DNA from: UBA8337 sp963932545
GTDB lineage: Bacteria; Pseudomonadota; Alphaproteobacteria; RS24
Assembly (NCBI GenBank): GCA_963932545.1
Contig: CAWVRH010000007.1
Location: forward strand, 1 to 64,000
Length of the DNA stretch: 64,000 bases
Direction of reading: 5' to 3'
In this document: in pieces, positions 35,380-44,314 of the stretch
How the letters are laid out: each line of letters starts with the position of its first letter
Numbering within the stretch: the first letter of the stretch is position 1
The notes under the pieces: model-generated
The model's database searches: none
What the model was told of the DNA's origin: nothing
Seen by the model: only the letters and a program-made list of their open reading frames with translations
Program-made: the position numbers and the translations under genes

Positions 35380-36482
35380 GCGAATTCAGCCAATATATCT
35401 CAACCCCAGAAGAAATTATCGAAGATGCCCGCAACGGCAAAATGATTGTTCTGGTGGATGCCGAAGACCGCGAGAACGAAGGTGACCTTATTATCCCTGC
35501 GCAAATGGCCACGCCAGATGCCGTCAACTTCATGGCCAAATTTGGCCGTGGTCTGATTTGCCTGACCATGACGAGCGAGCGCTCCGACCAGCTCGGCCTT
35601 GAGTTCATGTCGCAGAACAATCGCTCGCAACATCAAACCGCTTTCACCGTTTCCATTGAAGCGCGCGAGGGCATCACCACAGGTATTTCGGCGCATGACC
35701 GCTCGCAAACCATTTCCGTGGCCATCGACCCCACCAAAGGCAAGACCGATATTGTCTCGCCGGGCCATGTTTTCCCACTGGTTGCGCGCGATGGCGGCGT
35801 GCTGATGCGCGCTGGCCATACCGAGGCTTCCGTCGATTTATCGCGTTTGGCGGGTCTATATCCGGCGGGCGTGATTTGCGAAATTATGAACGATGATGGC
35901 ACGATGGCGCGGCTGCCAGACTTAGTTCAATTTGCCCAACTCCATGGGTTGAAACTAGGCACGATTGCCGACCTCATCGCCTATCGTCGTAAAAAAGATA
36001 CGCTGATGAAACGCATCCACGAAGATGTATTTAAACTAGCCAATGGCAGTGAAATGGCCGCGCATGTGTATCTCAACACGGTGACCAATGAAGAGCATAT
36101 TGCTTTGGTCAAAGGCGACATCACGGGGCCAGCTCCCGTGCTGACACGCTTCCATGCGGAGAACTTGGTGGCCGATATTGCGGGCAGCGGTATGCCACGC
36201 GCAGGCGTTTTTGAATCTGCGCTCAATGTCATTGATGCCGAAGGGCGCGGTGTTGTCGTTATCATCCGCAATACGTCGCCAACCCCGTTTACCGATAGTA
36301 TGAACCCGCAAACCAGCGGCGACCCGATGCCAACTCGACTTCTCGACTATGGCATTGGCGCGCAAATTGTTGCCGATTTGGGCTTGCACGAAATTGAGCT
36401 GCTCTCCGATACGCCGCGCACAGTTGTGGCCTTGGAAGGTTATGATTTGAAAATCGTCGGCCAACGCGCGATTAACGCCTAA
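35376..36482 (+). CDS. ribB: 3,4-dihydroxy-2-butanone 4-phosphate synthase with degenerate GTP cyclohydrolase II-like domain
   Basis: The N-terminal ~205 residues form an intact RibB domain: VLVDAEDRENEGDLI with the acidic metal ligands, GRGLICLTMT, and HTEASVDLSRLAGLYPAGVICEIMNDDGTMAR. It makes the four-carbon precursor of lumazine from ribulose 5-phosphate. The C-terminal ~160 residues follow the layout of GTP cyclohydrolase II, but the three zinc cysteines of RibA are missing: where RibA has a Cys-rich segment after the HSE motif, this protein reads TRFHAENLVADIAGSGMPRAGVF. The RibA activity is therefore probably absent and should be encoded elsewhere. Such fusions are known in alphaproteobacteria. 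Length is 368 residues. Confidence 0.92.
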   Translation: MSEFSQYISTPEEIIEDARNGKMIVLVDAEDRENEGDLIIPAQMATPDAVNFMAKFGRGLICLTMTSERSDQLGLEFMSQNNRSQHQTAFTVSIEAREGITTGISAHDRSQTISVAIDPTKGKTDIVSPGHVFPLVARDGGVLMRAGHTEASVDLSRLAGLYPAGVICEIMNDDGTMARLPDLVQFAQLHGLKLGTIADLIAYRRKKDTLMKRIHEDVFKLANGSEMAAHVYLNTVTNEEHIALVKGDITGPAPVLTRFHAENLVADIAGSGMPRAGVFESALNVIDAEGRGVVVIIRNTSPTPFTDSMNPQTSGDPMPTRLLDYGIGAQIVADLGLHEIELLSDTPRTVVALEGYDLKIVGQRAINA

Positions 36483-36496
36483 GCAGAGGAAAAGAT

Positions 36497-36922
36497 ATGT
36501 CGAAGAAAATTCTGATTGTCGAAGCCCGCTTTTACGAAGACATGGCCGATGCGCTAGCCGAAGGCACGATTGCGGCCTTAGACGCTGCGGGTCTGGCTTA
36601 TGAGCGCGTGGCGGTGCCGGGTGTGTTGGAAGTGCCTGTGGCGATTAAATATGCGGCGACCTCGGGCAAGTATGATGGCTATGTCGCTTTGGGCGTGGTT
36701 ATTCGCGGCGAAACCAGTCATTACGATATCGTTTGCGGCGAGAGTGCGCGGGGGCTGATGGAGCTGGGCATTAAAAATGATTTGCCGATTGGCAATGGCA
36801 TTCAGACCGTAGAAGACGCCGATCAGGCTTGGGCGCGGTGCAAAATTTCGGATAAAGATAAAGGCGGCGGTGCGGCAAAAGCGATGTTGGCTTTACGGGA
36901 CTTGCGTCTGCAGTGGCTTTGA
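36497..36922 (+). CDS. ribH: 6,7-dimethyl-8-ribityllumazine synthase
   Basis: RibH condenses the RibB and RibD products to lumazine. ILIVEARFYEDMADALAEG, the substrate region VPGVLEVPVAIKYA and GVVIRGETSHYDIVCGESARGLMEL are the family blocks. The C-terminus includes a GGGAAKAMLAL helix. The 141-residue length is slightly short but complete. It follows ribB by 14 bases and completes the riboflavin set apart from RibA. Confidence 0.95.
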   Translation: MSKKILIVEARFYEDMADALAEGTIAALDAAGLAYERVAVPGVLEVPVAIKYAATSGKYDGYVALGVVIRGETSHYDIVCGESARGLMELGIKNDLPIGNGIQTVEDADQAWARCKISDKDKGGGAAKAMLALRDLRLQWL

Positions 36923-36938
36923 GAGTAAACCCTGTTCT

Positions 36939-37406
36939 ATGACTGGTGACACACATGACGCGCGATCGAGCGCCCGACTTCTCGCCGTGCAGGCTTTGTA
37001 TCAAATGGATATCGCCCGCACGCCGTTGGAAGTTATCATCCGCGAGTTCAGCGAACATCGCTTAGAAGCGAAGCTGGACGACGTGGAACTGCCTGCGGCG
37101 GATCCCGTGCATTTTGAATTTTTGCTGCGCGGCGTGATGGATCATCAAACTTTAATCGACCGCACCATCGACAAACGCCTCGCCGAGAACTGGCGCTTAA
37201 GCCGTTTGGACAGCACCTTGCGCGCCATTTTACGTTGCGGTGTGCAAGAGCTAATCAACGCAGACCACGTGCCAGCTAAAGTTGCAGTGTCGCAATATGC
37301 CGATATCGCCCATTCGTTTTTCGATAGCGCCGAGGGCGGCATGGCCAATGCGCTGCTCGACCGAGTGGGCAAAGACGTCGCAAGCGGCGAAATAAGTAAA
37401 CTCTAG
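36939..37406 (+). CDS. nusB: Transcription antitermination factor NusB
   Basis: NusB, with NusE (S10), binds boxA RNA and supports rRNA antitermination. ARSSARLLAVQALYQMDIA at the N-terminus and SRLDSTLRAILRCGVQEL..VPAKVAVSQYADIAHSFFDSAEGGMANALLDRV are the conserved core. ATG 36939 gives 155 residues; the upstream open frame (from 36870) lies inside ribH and is not used. RibH-nusB-thiL is a frequent order in proteobacteria. Confidence 0.95.
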   Translation: MTGDTHDARSSARLLAVQALYQMDIARTPLEVIIREFSEHRLEAKLDDVELPAADPVHFEFLLRGVMDHQTLIDRTIDKRLAENWRLSRLDSTLRAILRCGVQELINADHVPAKVAVSQYADIAHSFFDSAEGGMANALLDRVGKDVASGEISKL

Positions 37407-37419
37407 CGTCGATTTTCGA

Positions 37420-38433
37420 ATGAGCAAAAAGTCCACACCCAATTCGGTTTCCAAAAATCTGGGAGGCGAGTTCGGGCTGATACGCGATCTTTTGGCTCCA
37501 CTGGCGCAAAATCCAAGTGCATTGGGCTTGCGCGATGACGCAGCGGTTTTCTCACCCCCCAAGGGCTATGACTTGGTTATCAGTACCGATGCTTTGGTTT
37601 CCGGTGTGCATTTTCCCGCCCAAACAGAAGCCAGCCTCGTGGCCAATCGAGCCTTGGCCTGCAATATTTCCGACCTTGCCGCTAAAGGCGCAAGCCTTGC
37701 GGGCTGCACGCTAAACCTCGGTCTCAGTTCCGATTGGGATGACATCTATATACGCGAGCTTATTTTGGCTCTTGGCTTGGGGCTAAAAGCTTGGGGGCTT
37801 GAGCTATGGGGTGGCGATACGGTTCGCACGCCCACGGGCTTTTTGTCTCTGACTGTGCATGGTTTGGTGCCGCATGGCAAAATGGTGCAACGCTCGGGCG
37901 CGCAAAATGGCGACGATGTATATATAACCGGCGTCATCGGCGATGGCTGGCTTGGGTTGCAACAGCAATTAGGCGAGCAAAACCACCTGGACGATGTTCG
38001 CAAAGCCTATAGCGACCCGCAGCCGCCGCTGACTTTTGGCCAAAAACTTGTTGATATAGCCACCAGTTCGCTGGATATTTCGGATGGGTTGATGGCTGAT
38101 TTAGACCATTTGTGCCACGCGAGTTGCGTTGGTATGGATATTCAGGGAGCGGATATTCCTTATTCTGCGGCAGGGCAGGCGTATTTAGAGGCCGGTGGCG
38201 CGCTCGAGTTGCTGCTGGGCGGCGGGGATGATTTGCAAATCGGTTTTACCGCGCCACCCGAAAAAGCGGAGGCGCTGAGAGCGCTGGCGCAGGCAACGCA
38301 AACCCAGCTCACGAAGATAGGGCGGGTTACGCATCATGCAGCGGTTGGAGATTCGCAAACGAGTCGGGCTGTTTTGCGCTCGCAAAATGGCACAGAGATA
38401 GCTCTGGAGACGCGTGGTTACCGTCATTTTTAA
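37420..38433 (+). CDS. thiL: Thiamine-monophosphate kinase
   Basis: ThiL phosphorylates thiamine monophosphate to the pyrophosphate cofactor. The N-terminal EFGLIRDLLAPL, the DDAAVF motif near residue 40, STDALVSGVHF, and NISDLAAKGA are family signatures; GGDTVRTPTGFLSLTVHG and SLDISDGLMADLDHL follow. The 337-residue length is normal. It ends the operon started by glyA. Confidence 0.95.
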   Translation: MSKKSTPNSVSKNLGGEFGLIRDLLAPLAQNPSALGLRDDAAVFSPPKGYDLVISTDALVSGVHFPAQTEASLVANRALACNISDLAAKGASLAGCTLNLGLSSDWDDIYIRELILALGLGLKAWGLELWGGDTVRTPTGFLSLTVHGLVPHGKMVQRSGAQNGDDVYITGVIGDGWLGLQQQLGEQNHLDDVRKAYSDPQPPLTFGQKLVDIATSSLDISDGLMADLDHLCHASCVGMDIQGADIPYSAAGQAYLEAGGALELLLGGGDDLQIGFTAPPEKAEALRALAQATQTQLTKIGRVTHHAAVGDSQTSRAVLRSQNGTEIALETRGYRHF

Positions 38434-38583
38434 GGTTTTTGCGAAATAATCTGTCTAAATAGTCAAATCTTTATGCTTTTTCTTGCGTTGCGGGTCGATA
38501 TTTGGCATGTTCGCCGCACTTAATCAGGGGGAGGTTCAGGTGCATTTCGCGCGGCTTATTCCCATAAACGAAGAGGTTATAAT

Positions 38584-40695
38584 ATGAGCAACTTGATGTG
38601 GCTTATCATCGGTTCTGGTTTGCTTGCCATTGTATATGGTATGTGGACAGCCCGAAGCATTATGCAGGCAGATGCCGGCAACGAGCGGATGCAAGAAATT
38701 GCATCGGCTATTCAAGAAGGCGCTGGTGCCTATTTGAACCGTCAATATCGCACTATCGCCATGGTAGGTGTTGTGATTGCGATTTTGGTTTACTTCCTAC
38801 TTGGCGCAAAAGTGTCCATCGGCTTTATCGTTGGTGCCACTTTGTCGGGTGCTGCTGGCTACGTCGGCATGCTGGTTTCGGTTCGCGCCAATGTGCGTAC
38901 CACGCAAGCTGCTTCTGAAAGCCTTGCCGCTGGCCTCTCTCTCGCGTTTCGTTCGGGCGCTGTGACAGGCATGTTGGTAGCGGGTCTGGCTCTTTTGTCG
39001 GTCACGGTATATTTCGCGGTTCTGGTACACGGCTTTGGCCTGGCTCCAGATGGTCGCGAAGTTATTGACGCGCTGGTAGCCCTAGGCTTTGGTGCCTCGC
39101 TTATTTCTATCTTCGCGCGTCTCGGCGGCGGTATCTTCACCAAAGGTGCAGATGTTGGCGGTGACTTGGTCGGTAAAGTAGAAGCTGGCATTCCAGAAGA
39201 TGATCCTCGCAACCCAGCGACGATTGCCGATAACGTTGGCGACAACGTAGGCGATTGCGCAGGCATGGCGGCTGATTTGTTCGAAACCTATGCGGTAACG
39301 ATTGTTGCCACCATGGTATTGAGCGCCATCTTCTTCACCAATGACGCTATGTCCATGATGATGTACCCGCTGGCTATTGGCGGCACATGCATTGTGACCT
39401 CGATTATCGGCACTTTCTTTGTCCGTCTGGGCAAAAATAACTCGATCATGGGTGCGCTGTATAAAGGCTTTGTCGCCTCTGCCGTGCTCAGCCTGATTGC
39501 TTTGTATTTTGTTACCGATGCGACCATCGGCCTAGATACGCAGCGTATTTATGAAGGCATCACCATTACCGGCATGGATTTATATATCTGCGGTGTCTTG
39601 GGTCTGGTTATCACGGGTCTGATTATTTGGATTACCGAATATTATACAGGCGTTCAGTATCGTCCGGTTAAATCAGTGGCTGCGGCTTCTGAAACAGGCC
39701 ACGGTACCAACGTTATTCAGGGTCTGGCTGTTTCCATGGAATCAACCGCTCTGCCAGCGATTGTGATTGTTGTCGGCATTATCGCCACACATAACATCGC
39801 GGGTCTGTTTGGTATTGCCATTGCCGTTAGCACCATGTTGGCGCTGGCTGGCATGGTTGTGGCGCTCGATGCTTTCGGTCCTGTGACCGATAACGCGGGC
39901 GGCATTGCTGAAATGGCTGACCTGCCAGAAAGCGTTCGCAATACAACCGATGCTCTAGACGCCGTGGGTAACACCACGAAAGCGGTTACCAAAGGCTATG
40001 CCATTGGGTCTGCGGGTCTGGGTGCTTTGGTATTGTTTGCGGCTTACACGCAAGACTTGCGTTTCTTCGCTGAGAACTCGGATAAATATCCATACTTTGC
40101 GGGTGTTTCTGTCGACTTCTCCTTGTCCAACCCATATGTGGTTGCAGGACTGTTTATTGGTGGCCTATTGCCGTATCTATTCGGTTCGATGGGCATGATG
40201 GCAGTTGGCCGTGCGGCGGGTTCCATTGTGGAAGAAGTCCGTCGTCAGTTCAAAGAGAAGCCGGGCATTATGAAGGGCACCGAGAAGCCAGATTACACGG
40301 CTGCGGTTGACCTGCTAACACGTGCAGCGATTAAAGAAATGATCGTTCCATCGATGTTGCCAGTTCTCTCCCCGATTGCTTTCTACTTCATCATTGAGCA
40401 AGTCGCGGGCCGTTCGGCAGCGTTCTCTGCACTGGGCGCTATGTTGCTCGGTGTCATCGTAACCGGCTTGTTCGTGGCTTTGTCCATGACAGCAGGTGGT
40501 GGTGCTTGGGATAACGCCAAGAAATACATCGAAGATGGCAATCACGGTGGCAAGGGCTCTGAAGCTCACAAAGCCGCTATAACTGGCGACACTGTAGGCG
40601 ACCCGTATAAAGATACGGCTGGCCCTGCAGTGAACCCAATGATTAAAATCACAAACATTGTTGCGCTTCTGCTGTTGGCCGTTCTGGCTCACTAA
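38584..40695 (+). CDS. hppA: Membrane-bound proton-translocating pyrophosphatase, K+-independent type
   Basis: HppA hydrolyses pyrophosphate and pumps protons across the inner membrane. It is 703 residues with about 16 hydrophobic helices. The pyrophosphate-binding motif GGGIFTKGADVGGDLVGKVEAGIPEDDPRNPATIADNVGDNVGDCAGMAADLFE near residues 180-235 and GGAWDNAKKYIEDG, TGDTVGDPYKDTAGPA near the end are diagnostic. The motif GNTTKA (with Lys) rather than GNTTAA marks the potassium-independent class. GAGG precedes ATG 38584, and a terminator follows, so it is probably monocistronic. Confidence 0.97.
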   Translation: MSNLMWLIIGSGLLAIVYGMWTARSIMQADAGNERMQEIASAIQEGAGAYLNRQYRTIAMVGVVIAILVYFLLGAKVSIGFIVGATLSGAAGYVGMLVSVRANVRTTQAASESLAAGLSLAFRSGAVTGMLVAGLALLSVTVYFAVLVHGFGLAPDGREVIDALVALGFGASLISIFARLGGGIFTKGADVGGDLVGKVEAGIPEDDPRNPATIADNVGDNVGDCAGMAADLFETYAVTIVATMVLSAIFFTNDAMSMMMYPLAIGGTCIVTSIIGTFFVRLGKNNSIMGALYKGFVASAVLSLIALYFVTDATIGLDTQRIYEGITITGMDLYICGVLGLVITGLIIWITEYYTGVQYRPVKSVAAASETGHGTNVIQGLAVSMESTALPAIVIVVGIIATHNIAGLFGIAIAVSTMLALAGMVVALDAFGPVTDNAGGIAEMADLPESVRNTTDALDAVGNTTKAVTKGYAIGSAGLGALVLFAAYTQDLRFFAENSDKYPYFAGVSVDFSLSNPYVVAGLFIGGLLPYLFGSMGMMAVGRAAGSIVEEVRRQFKEKPGIMKGTEKPDYTAAVDLLTRAAIKEMIVPSMLPVLSPIAFYFIIEQVAGRSAAFSALGAMLLGVIVTGLFVALSMTAGGGAWDNAKKYIEDGNHGGKGSEAHKAAITGDTVGDPYKDTAGPAVNPMIKITNIVALLLLAVLAH

Positions 40696-40722
40696 GTAGC
40701 GACGAACAAGTTCGTCAATTAG

Positions 40723-40757
40723 CCCCGCGGCCATCTAGTATGGTCGCGGGGTTTTTT
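40723..40757 (+). terminator. Rho-independent terminator after hppA
   Basis: CCCCGCGGCCA (40723-40733) pairs with TGGTCGCGGGG (40741-40751), with one G-T wobble, and is followed by six T. A second small hairpin (GACGAAC/GTTCGTC) lies just before it at 40701-40716. Confidence 0.9.
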
Positions 40758-40823
40758 GTTTACCTGTTTGGTTAACGAATCTTTTATGTTTAGGTAGGTA
40801 TAAAGAAAAAAAGGGGAACTGCC

Positions 40824-41354
40824 GTGAAAGCCTATTTTGAATATGCATCCAAAACGAGTGTGCTGATTTTCACTTTCGTTTTTACTTATTTATTTCTTTT
40901 GGTCATTTTTCCGTATTTCGCGGGCGATATAGCCAGTCTTGATGTTCGCCAAGATGGGTATGACTTTGCAGAAGTCATGGTCGCTCTGACAGGCTATGGC
41001 GAAGCCGGACGCTTGCGCTATGCGTGGGTTAGCCCGACGCTAGATACGCTGTTTCCGATGGTCTACGTAAGCTTTTACGTTGGCATTCTGTATCGCTTTG
41101 CGCCTATGGATCGGTTGAAAGGCTTGGTTTATATCCCAATCCTTGGTGGGCTTATCGACTTGGCAGAGAACGCTCAGATTGTCGCGATGCTTTTGCAGTA
41201 TCCAGATATTTCCATCGGGCAAGTGGAATGGGCCAACCGGTTTACCTTAACCAAGTGGGTCTTTTCCAGATTGTCGATGTTAATGGCCGTCATTGTGCTA
41301 GCTTTTGCGGCGCTGCAGGCGATCCATACTCGGTGGCAGAACCGCGCTTCCTAA
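40824..41354 (+). CDS. Uncharacterised four-helix membrane protein
   Basis: This 176-residue protein has hydrophobic segments near residues 12-33, 72-92, 100-122 and 146-166, consistent with four membrane helices. A loop of about 40 residues after helix 1 carries FAGDIASLDVRQDGYDFAEVMVAL. The protein has no motif I recognise. It has AAGGGGA before ATG 40824, and stands between the hppA terminator and convergent bamE. Real coding status is supported by the ribosome site, length and codon usage similar to neighbours. Confidence 0.7.
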   Translation: MKAYFEYASKTSVLIFTFVFTYLFLLVIFPYFAGDIASLDVRQDGYDFAEVMVALTGYGEAGRLRYAWVSPTLDTLFPMVYVSFYVGILYRFAPMDRLKGLVYIPILGGLIDLAENAQIVAMLLQYPDISIGQVEWANRFTLTKWVFSRLSMLMAVIVLAFAALQAIHTRWQNRAS

Positions 41355-41370
41355 CGCCTATCGCGGTGTT

Positions 41371-41874
41371 TTAAAAGTCACTGCCTGGCACATTGTCGCC
41401 AAAGCGACCTAGGTTGCCAAATATCTGACCCAGAACTGATAATTCCTGACCTTGGGTTTGCGTGGTGCGTTGGATGATTGGCACAATGATGCCATCGTCC
41501 AGCCCGTAGACCGCGAAATCTTTTACTGTGTTATTGGCGGCGAAGTAAATCGCCAAGACTTTGCGCTCGACTTCTTTTGGCGCGCGATAGCTTTCCGTCA
41601 CAAAGCGAGAGTTTACATAATAAAAGGCATTGCCATTTAGCTTGGTTACCGTTGACGGCGTGCCAAAGCTATCCTGAACGGCTTGCATATTGGTGCGGCC
41701 TTTTTTCAAGCTGTCGATTTGGCGCTCATCAAAAACATAGCCGCGATTATCAATCACCGGGGCGCAAGCCTGTAAAGGCGCGAGCAGGGCAGCGAGAATC
41801 AACGCGCTCTGACTGGCGCGCCGAATGGGGTGTGACACTGTCTGTCTAATCTTTGCTTGTTCAATCAATCGCAT
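41371..41874 (-). CDS. bamE: Outer membrane assembly lipoprotein BamE (SmpA/OmlA family)
   Basis: BamE is a small lipoprotein of the beta-barrel assembly machine. The N-terminal signal ends in LLAPLQAC, a lipobox. The SmpA/OmlA core follows: RGYVFDERQIDSLKKGRTNMQAVQDSFGTPSTVTKLNGNAFYYVNSRF. After about residue 110 the sequence is the usual beta-strand end of the family. Length is 167 residues including signal. It is divergent from the bc1 chaperone gene, an arrangement common in this class. Confidence 0.9.
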   Translation of the reverse strand: MRLIEQAKIRQTVSHPIRRASQSALILAALLAPLQACAPVIDNRGYVFDERQIDSLKKGRTNMQAVQDSFGTPSTVTKLNGNAFYYVNSRFVTESYRAPKEVERKVLAIYFAANNTVKDFAVYGLDDGIIVPIIQRTTQTQGQELSVLGQIFGNLGRFGDNVPGSDF

Positions 41875-41998
41875 GATTTATAACCTATCTCAGATGGCTC
41901 GAAGGAGCAATGAATTGGGTAGCCAATCCAACGGCTGCTGGCAACCTAAAATATGAAAAACCACCAGAGTTTCCGCCCGCTCGGGCGAGGAGAGTATT

Positions 41999-42556
41999 AT
42001 GGGAATATTAGATTTTCTATCGTTGCGCCGCAAAGCGCCCGATGTGTTGCCCGCCTATACAGCGATTATGGCGCAGGCGCGTCGGCCTGATTATTATGGC
42101 GCGGGACAAGTGCCGGATAGTTTTGATGGTCGGTTTGATTTTCTCGCCGCGCATGTGCATTTGGTGCTTCGTCGCTTGCGCACCGACGGGGTGGCTCGCG
42201 ATGAAGTGGGGCAGGCTCTGTTTGATGTGTTCTTCCGCGATATGGACCAAGCGATGCGCGAATCTGGCGTTGGCGATTTGGGCGTCGGCAAAAGAATTCG
42301 CAAGATGGCGCAGGCTTTTTATGGCCGTGCAGCCGCCTATGACGAAGCCTTGGGCAAAGCAGCGCCTGCGCGAGCTACCAAGGCGGCCAAGGCACGCCTA
42401 GCTGCAGTGCTAACCCGCAATCTATATCCAGACACGCCAGACTTGGCCGATGCAGAGAAGATGGTAGAGCTTGGTGATTATTTGTTAGAGTTAGAAAAGC
42501 AATTGGCAAAGCAGTCCCTTGAGGACATTTTGGCTGGCCAAGTTTTTGAAGGTTAG
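41999..42556 (+). CDS. Ubiquinol-cytochrome c chaperone (CBP3-like)
   Basis: The 185-residue protein matches the ubiquinol-cytochrome c chaperone domain related to mitochondrial CBP3, which assists cytochrome b / complex III assembly. Signature: YTAIMAQARRPDYYGAGQVPDSFDGRFDFLAAHVHLVLRRLR, then QALFDVFFRDMDQAMRESGVGDLGVGKRIRKMAQAFYGR. GAGGAGAG precedes ATG 41999. It is followed after 16 bases by the DUF177 gene, a conserved alphaproteobacterial linkage. Confidence 0.93.
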   Translation: MGILDFLSLRRKAPDVLPAYTAIMAQARRPDYYGAGQVPDSFDGRFDFLAAHVHLVLRRLRTDGVARDEVGQALFDVFFRDMDQAMRESGVGDLGVGKRIRKMAQAFYGRAAAYDEALGKAAPARATKAAKARLAAVLTRNLYPDTPDLADAEKMVELGDYLLELEKQLAKQSLEDILAGQVFEG

Positions 42557-42572
42557 GTTTGAGGTATAAGCG

Positions 42573-43163
42573 ATGACGCAACTTCCCCACGATGATGAAA
42601 CGGATTTTGAGCTTCCCTTTGGCGAGGGCGAAATGAGCGTTTTGGTTCGCCAAGACGGTGTGCCGCCATCTGGTAAGACCGTAAAACATACAGCCGACGA
42701 CGATGTTTTGCTGGCTTTGGCAACGCGCTTGCAAGTTGAAGAAGTGGCGGCGTTAAGTTTTGAAGCCCTGCTGACACCGCTCGACAAATCTTGCTTGTTG
42801 GCGACCGGCAAAGTGCGGGGGCGGTTGCGCCAACTTTGTGGGGTGACGCTAGAGCCCTTGTGGACGGATGTTGAGCAAAGCTTCACGCTTGAGTTTCAGC
42901 CCGCCGAACGGGTGGCTAAATATATGGTCCCCGAAGATGATTTCGATTCAGATTTGCCAGAGGCCATGCAAAATGGCGAGGCGGATGTTGGCGAGGCGAT
43001 TACGCAAGTTTTTGCTATGGAAGTGCCAGCCTATCCGCGCGCACCGGACGTTTCGTTTGATGGCTATGGACAAAGCGAGGCGGAAATTAAAGCCGAAGAT
43101 AAGCGCCCGTCGCCGTTTGCCGCTTTGGCGGGTTTGAAGTCCAGTCTCGAAGACGACGGCTAG
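42573..43163 (+). CDS. DUF177 (YceD) family protein
   Basis: The 196-residue acidic protein belongs to the YceD/DUF177 family, with conserved C in VRGRLRQLCGVTLEPLWTDVEQSFTLEF and downstream acidic patch PEDDFDSDLPEA. In many bacteria this gene precedes rpmF and plsX and takes part in 23S rRNA/ribosome maturation. Here rpmF is not between DUF177 and plsX. Expected in the same transcript as plsX, 83 bases downstream. Confidence 0.88.
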   Translation: MTQLPHDDETDFELPFGEGEMSVLVRQDGVPPSGKTVKHTADDDVLLALATRLQVEEVAALSFEALLTPLDKSCLLATGKVRGRLRQLCGVTLEPLWTDVEQSFTLEFQPAERVAKYMVPEDDFDSDLPEAMQNGEADVGEAITQVFAMEVPAYPRAPDVSFDGYGQSEAEIKAEDKRPSPFAALAGLKSSLEDDG

Positions 43164-43246
43164 GTAACTTGAAGTTTTTGGCGAACTGGCGCATAAAAAA
43201 CGCTTGTTAGTAAGATTTGGTGGAAGCCAGAATTTAAGGGGCTCTC

Positions 43247-44290
43247 GTGAGTAAAACCATAATAGCGATTGATGCAATGGGTGGCGATGTCGGGCCCGAA
43301 GTCACTATTCGAGGGCTGGTTCAAACGCATTTGGAGCGCCCCAATGCGGCTTTCTTATTGTTTGGCAACGAAGACGCCATCCAAGCAGAGCTGAGCCAAC
43401 ATAAATCGCTGCAAACCGTTTGCACGGTTCATCATTGCGAAAAAGAAGTGTCGATGGATGCCAAGCCGTCTGTCGCTTTGCGCCAAGGCCGCAAAGTATC
43501 GGGCATGTGGCGTGCCGTGGATGCGGTGAAACAAGGCGAGGCGCAAGCCTGCGTATCGGCGGGCAACACGGGCGCCTTAATGGCGATGGGCAAGGTGATC
43601 TTGCGCACTCTGCCGGGTATTGAACGCCCCGCGATGGCGGCGATTTGGCCAACTGTGCGCGGCGAAAGCGTGGTGCTAGATGTGGGCGCTAATATTGGCG
43701 GCACGGCGGCGCATTATGCGCAATTCGCGGTTATGGGCGCTGCTTATGCGCGCACCGTTTTCGGCCTGTCCGAGCCTGAAATCGGCTTGTTGAATATTGG
43801 TGTTGAAGAAGTAAAAGGCACGGATGAAGTGAGGGAGGCGGCTGAATTATTGACGCTGTCGAATTTGAACTTCAAAGGCTTTGTAGAAGGGGATGGCATC
43901 GGCCGTGGGGATGTGGATGTTGTGGTGACCGATGGGTTCACGGGCAATATCGCGCTGAAAACGGCAGAAGGAACGGCCCGCCAAATTGGCGAGTATTTGC
44001 GCCAAGCCATGGGCAGCTCCATCCTATCGAAGATTGGCTATGTTTTCGCCATGGGCGCCTTTAAAGCCTTGCGTAAGCGTATGGACCCAAATGCTGCCAA
44101 TGGCGGCATGTTGCTAGGTTTGAACGGCGTTGTGGTGAAGAGCCATGGTGGCGCCGATGCGGATGGCTTTGCCACAGCCGTCGAAGTGGCTATTGAAGCG
44201 GCCGAGGCAGATATTCTGGGCGCGATTAGTTCGGATATTGAAACCATGCAAGCCTTATTAGATGACGCATGGGCACAGTCTTTAACTTAA
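43247..44290 (+). CDS. plsX: Phosphate acyltransferase PlsX
   Basis: PlsX makes acyl-phosphate from acyl-ACP for phospholipid synthesis. IIAIDAMGGDVGPEVTIRGL at the N-terminus is the family signature, followed by ACVSAGNTGALMAMGKV, and VDVVVTDGFTGNIALKTAEG near residue 225. The start is GTG 43247, with AAGGGG upstream. Length is 347 residues. PlsX and FabH together link fatty acid and phospholipid synthesis. Confidence 0.96.
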   Translation: MSKTIIAIDAMGGDVGPEVTIRGLVQTHLERPNAAFLLFGNEDAIQAELSQHKSLQTVCTVHHCEKEVSMDAKPSVALRQGRKVSGMWRAVDAVKQGEAQACVSAGNTGALMAMGKVILRTLPGIERPAMAAIWPTVRGESVVLDVGANIGGTAAHYAQFAVMGAAYARTVFGLSEPEIGLLNIGVEEVKGTDEVREAAELLTLSNLNFKGFVEGDGIGRGDVDVVVTDGFTGNIALKTAEGTARQIGEYLRQAMGSSILSKIGYVFAMGAFKALRKRMDPNAANGGMLLGLNGVVVKSHGGADADGFATAVEVAIEAAEADILGAISSDIETMQALLDDAWAQSLT

Positions 44291-44314
44291 CTTTTAAATA
44301 ATAGGCGAGGTTTC

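Noticed and set aside
43164..43246. A missing rpmF (ribosomal protein L32) gene between DUF177 and plsX
   Set aside because: The 83 bases contain no L32-like frame; the usual gene must be elsewhere, which is common in alphaproteobacteria.
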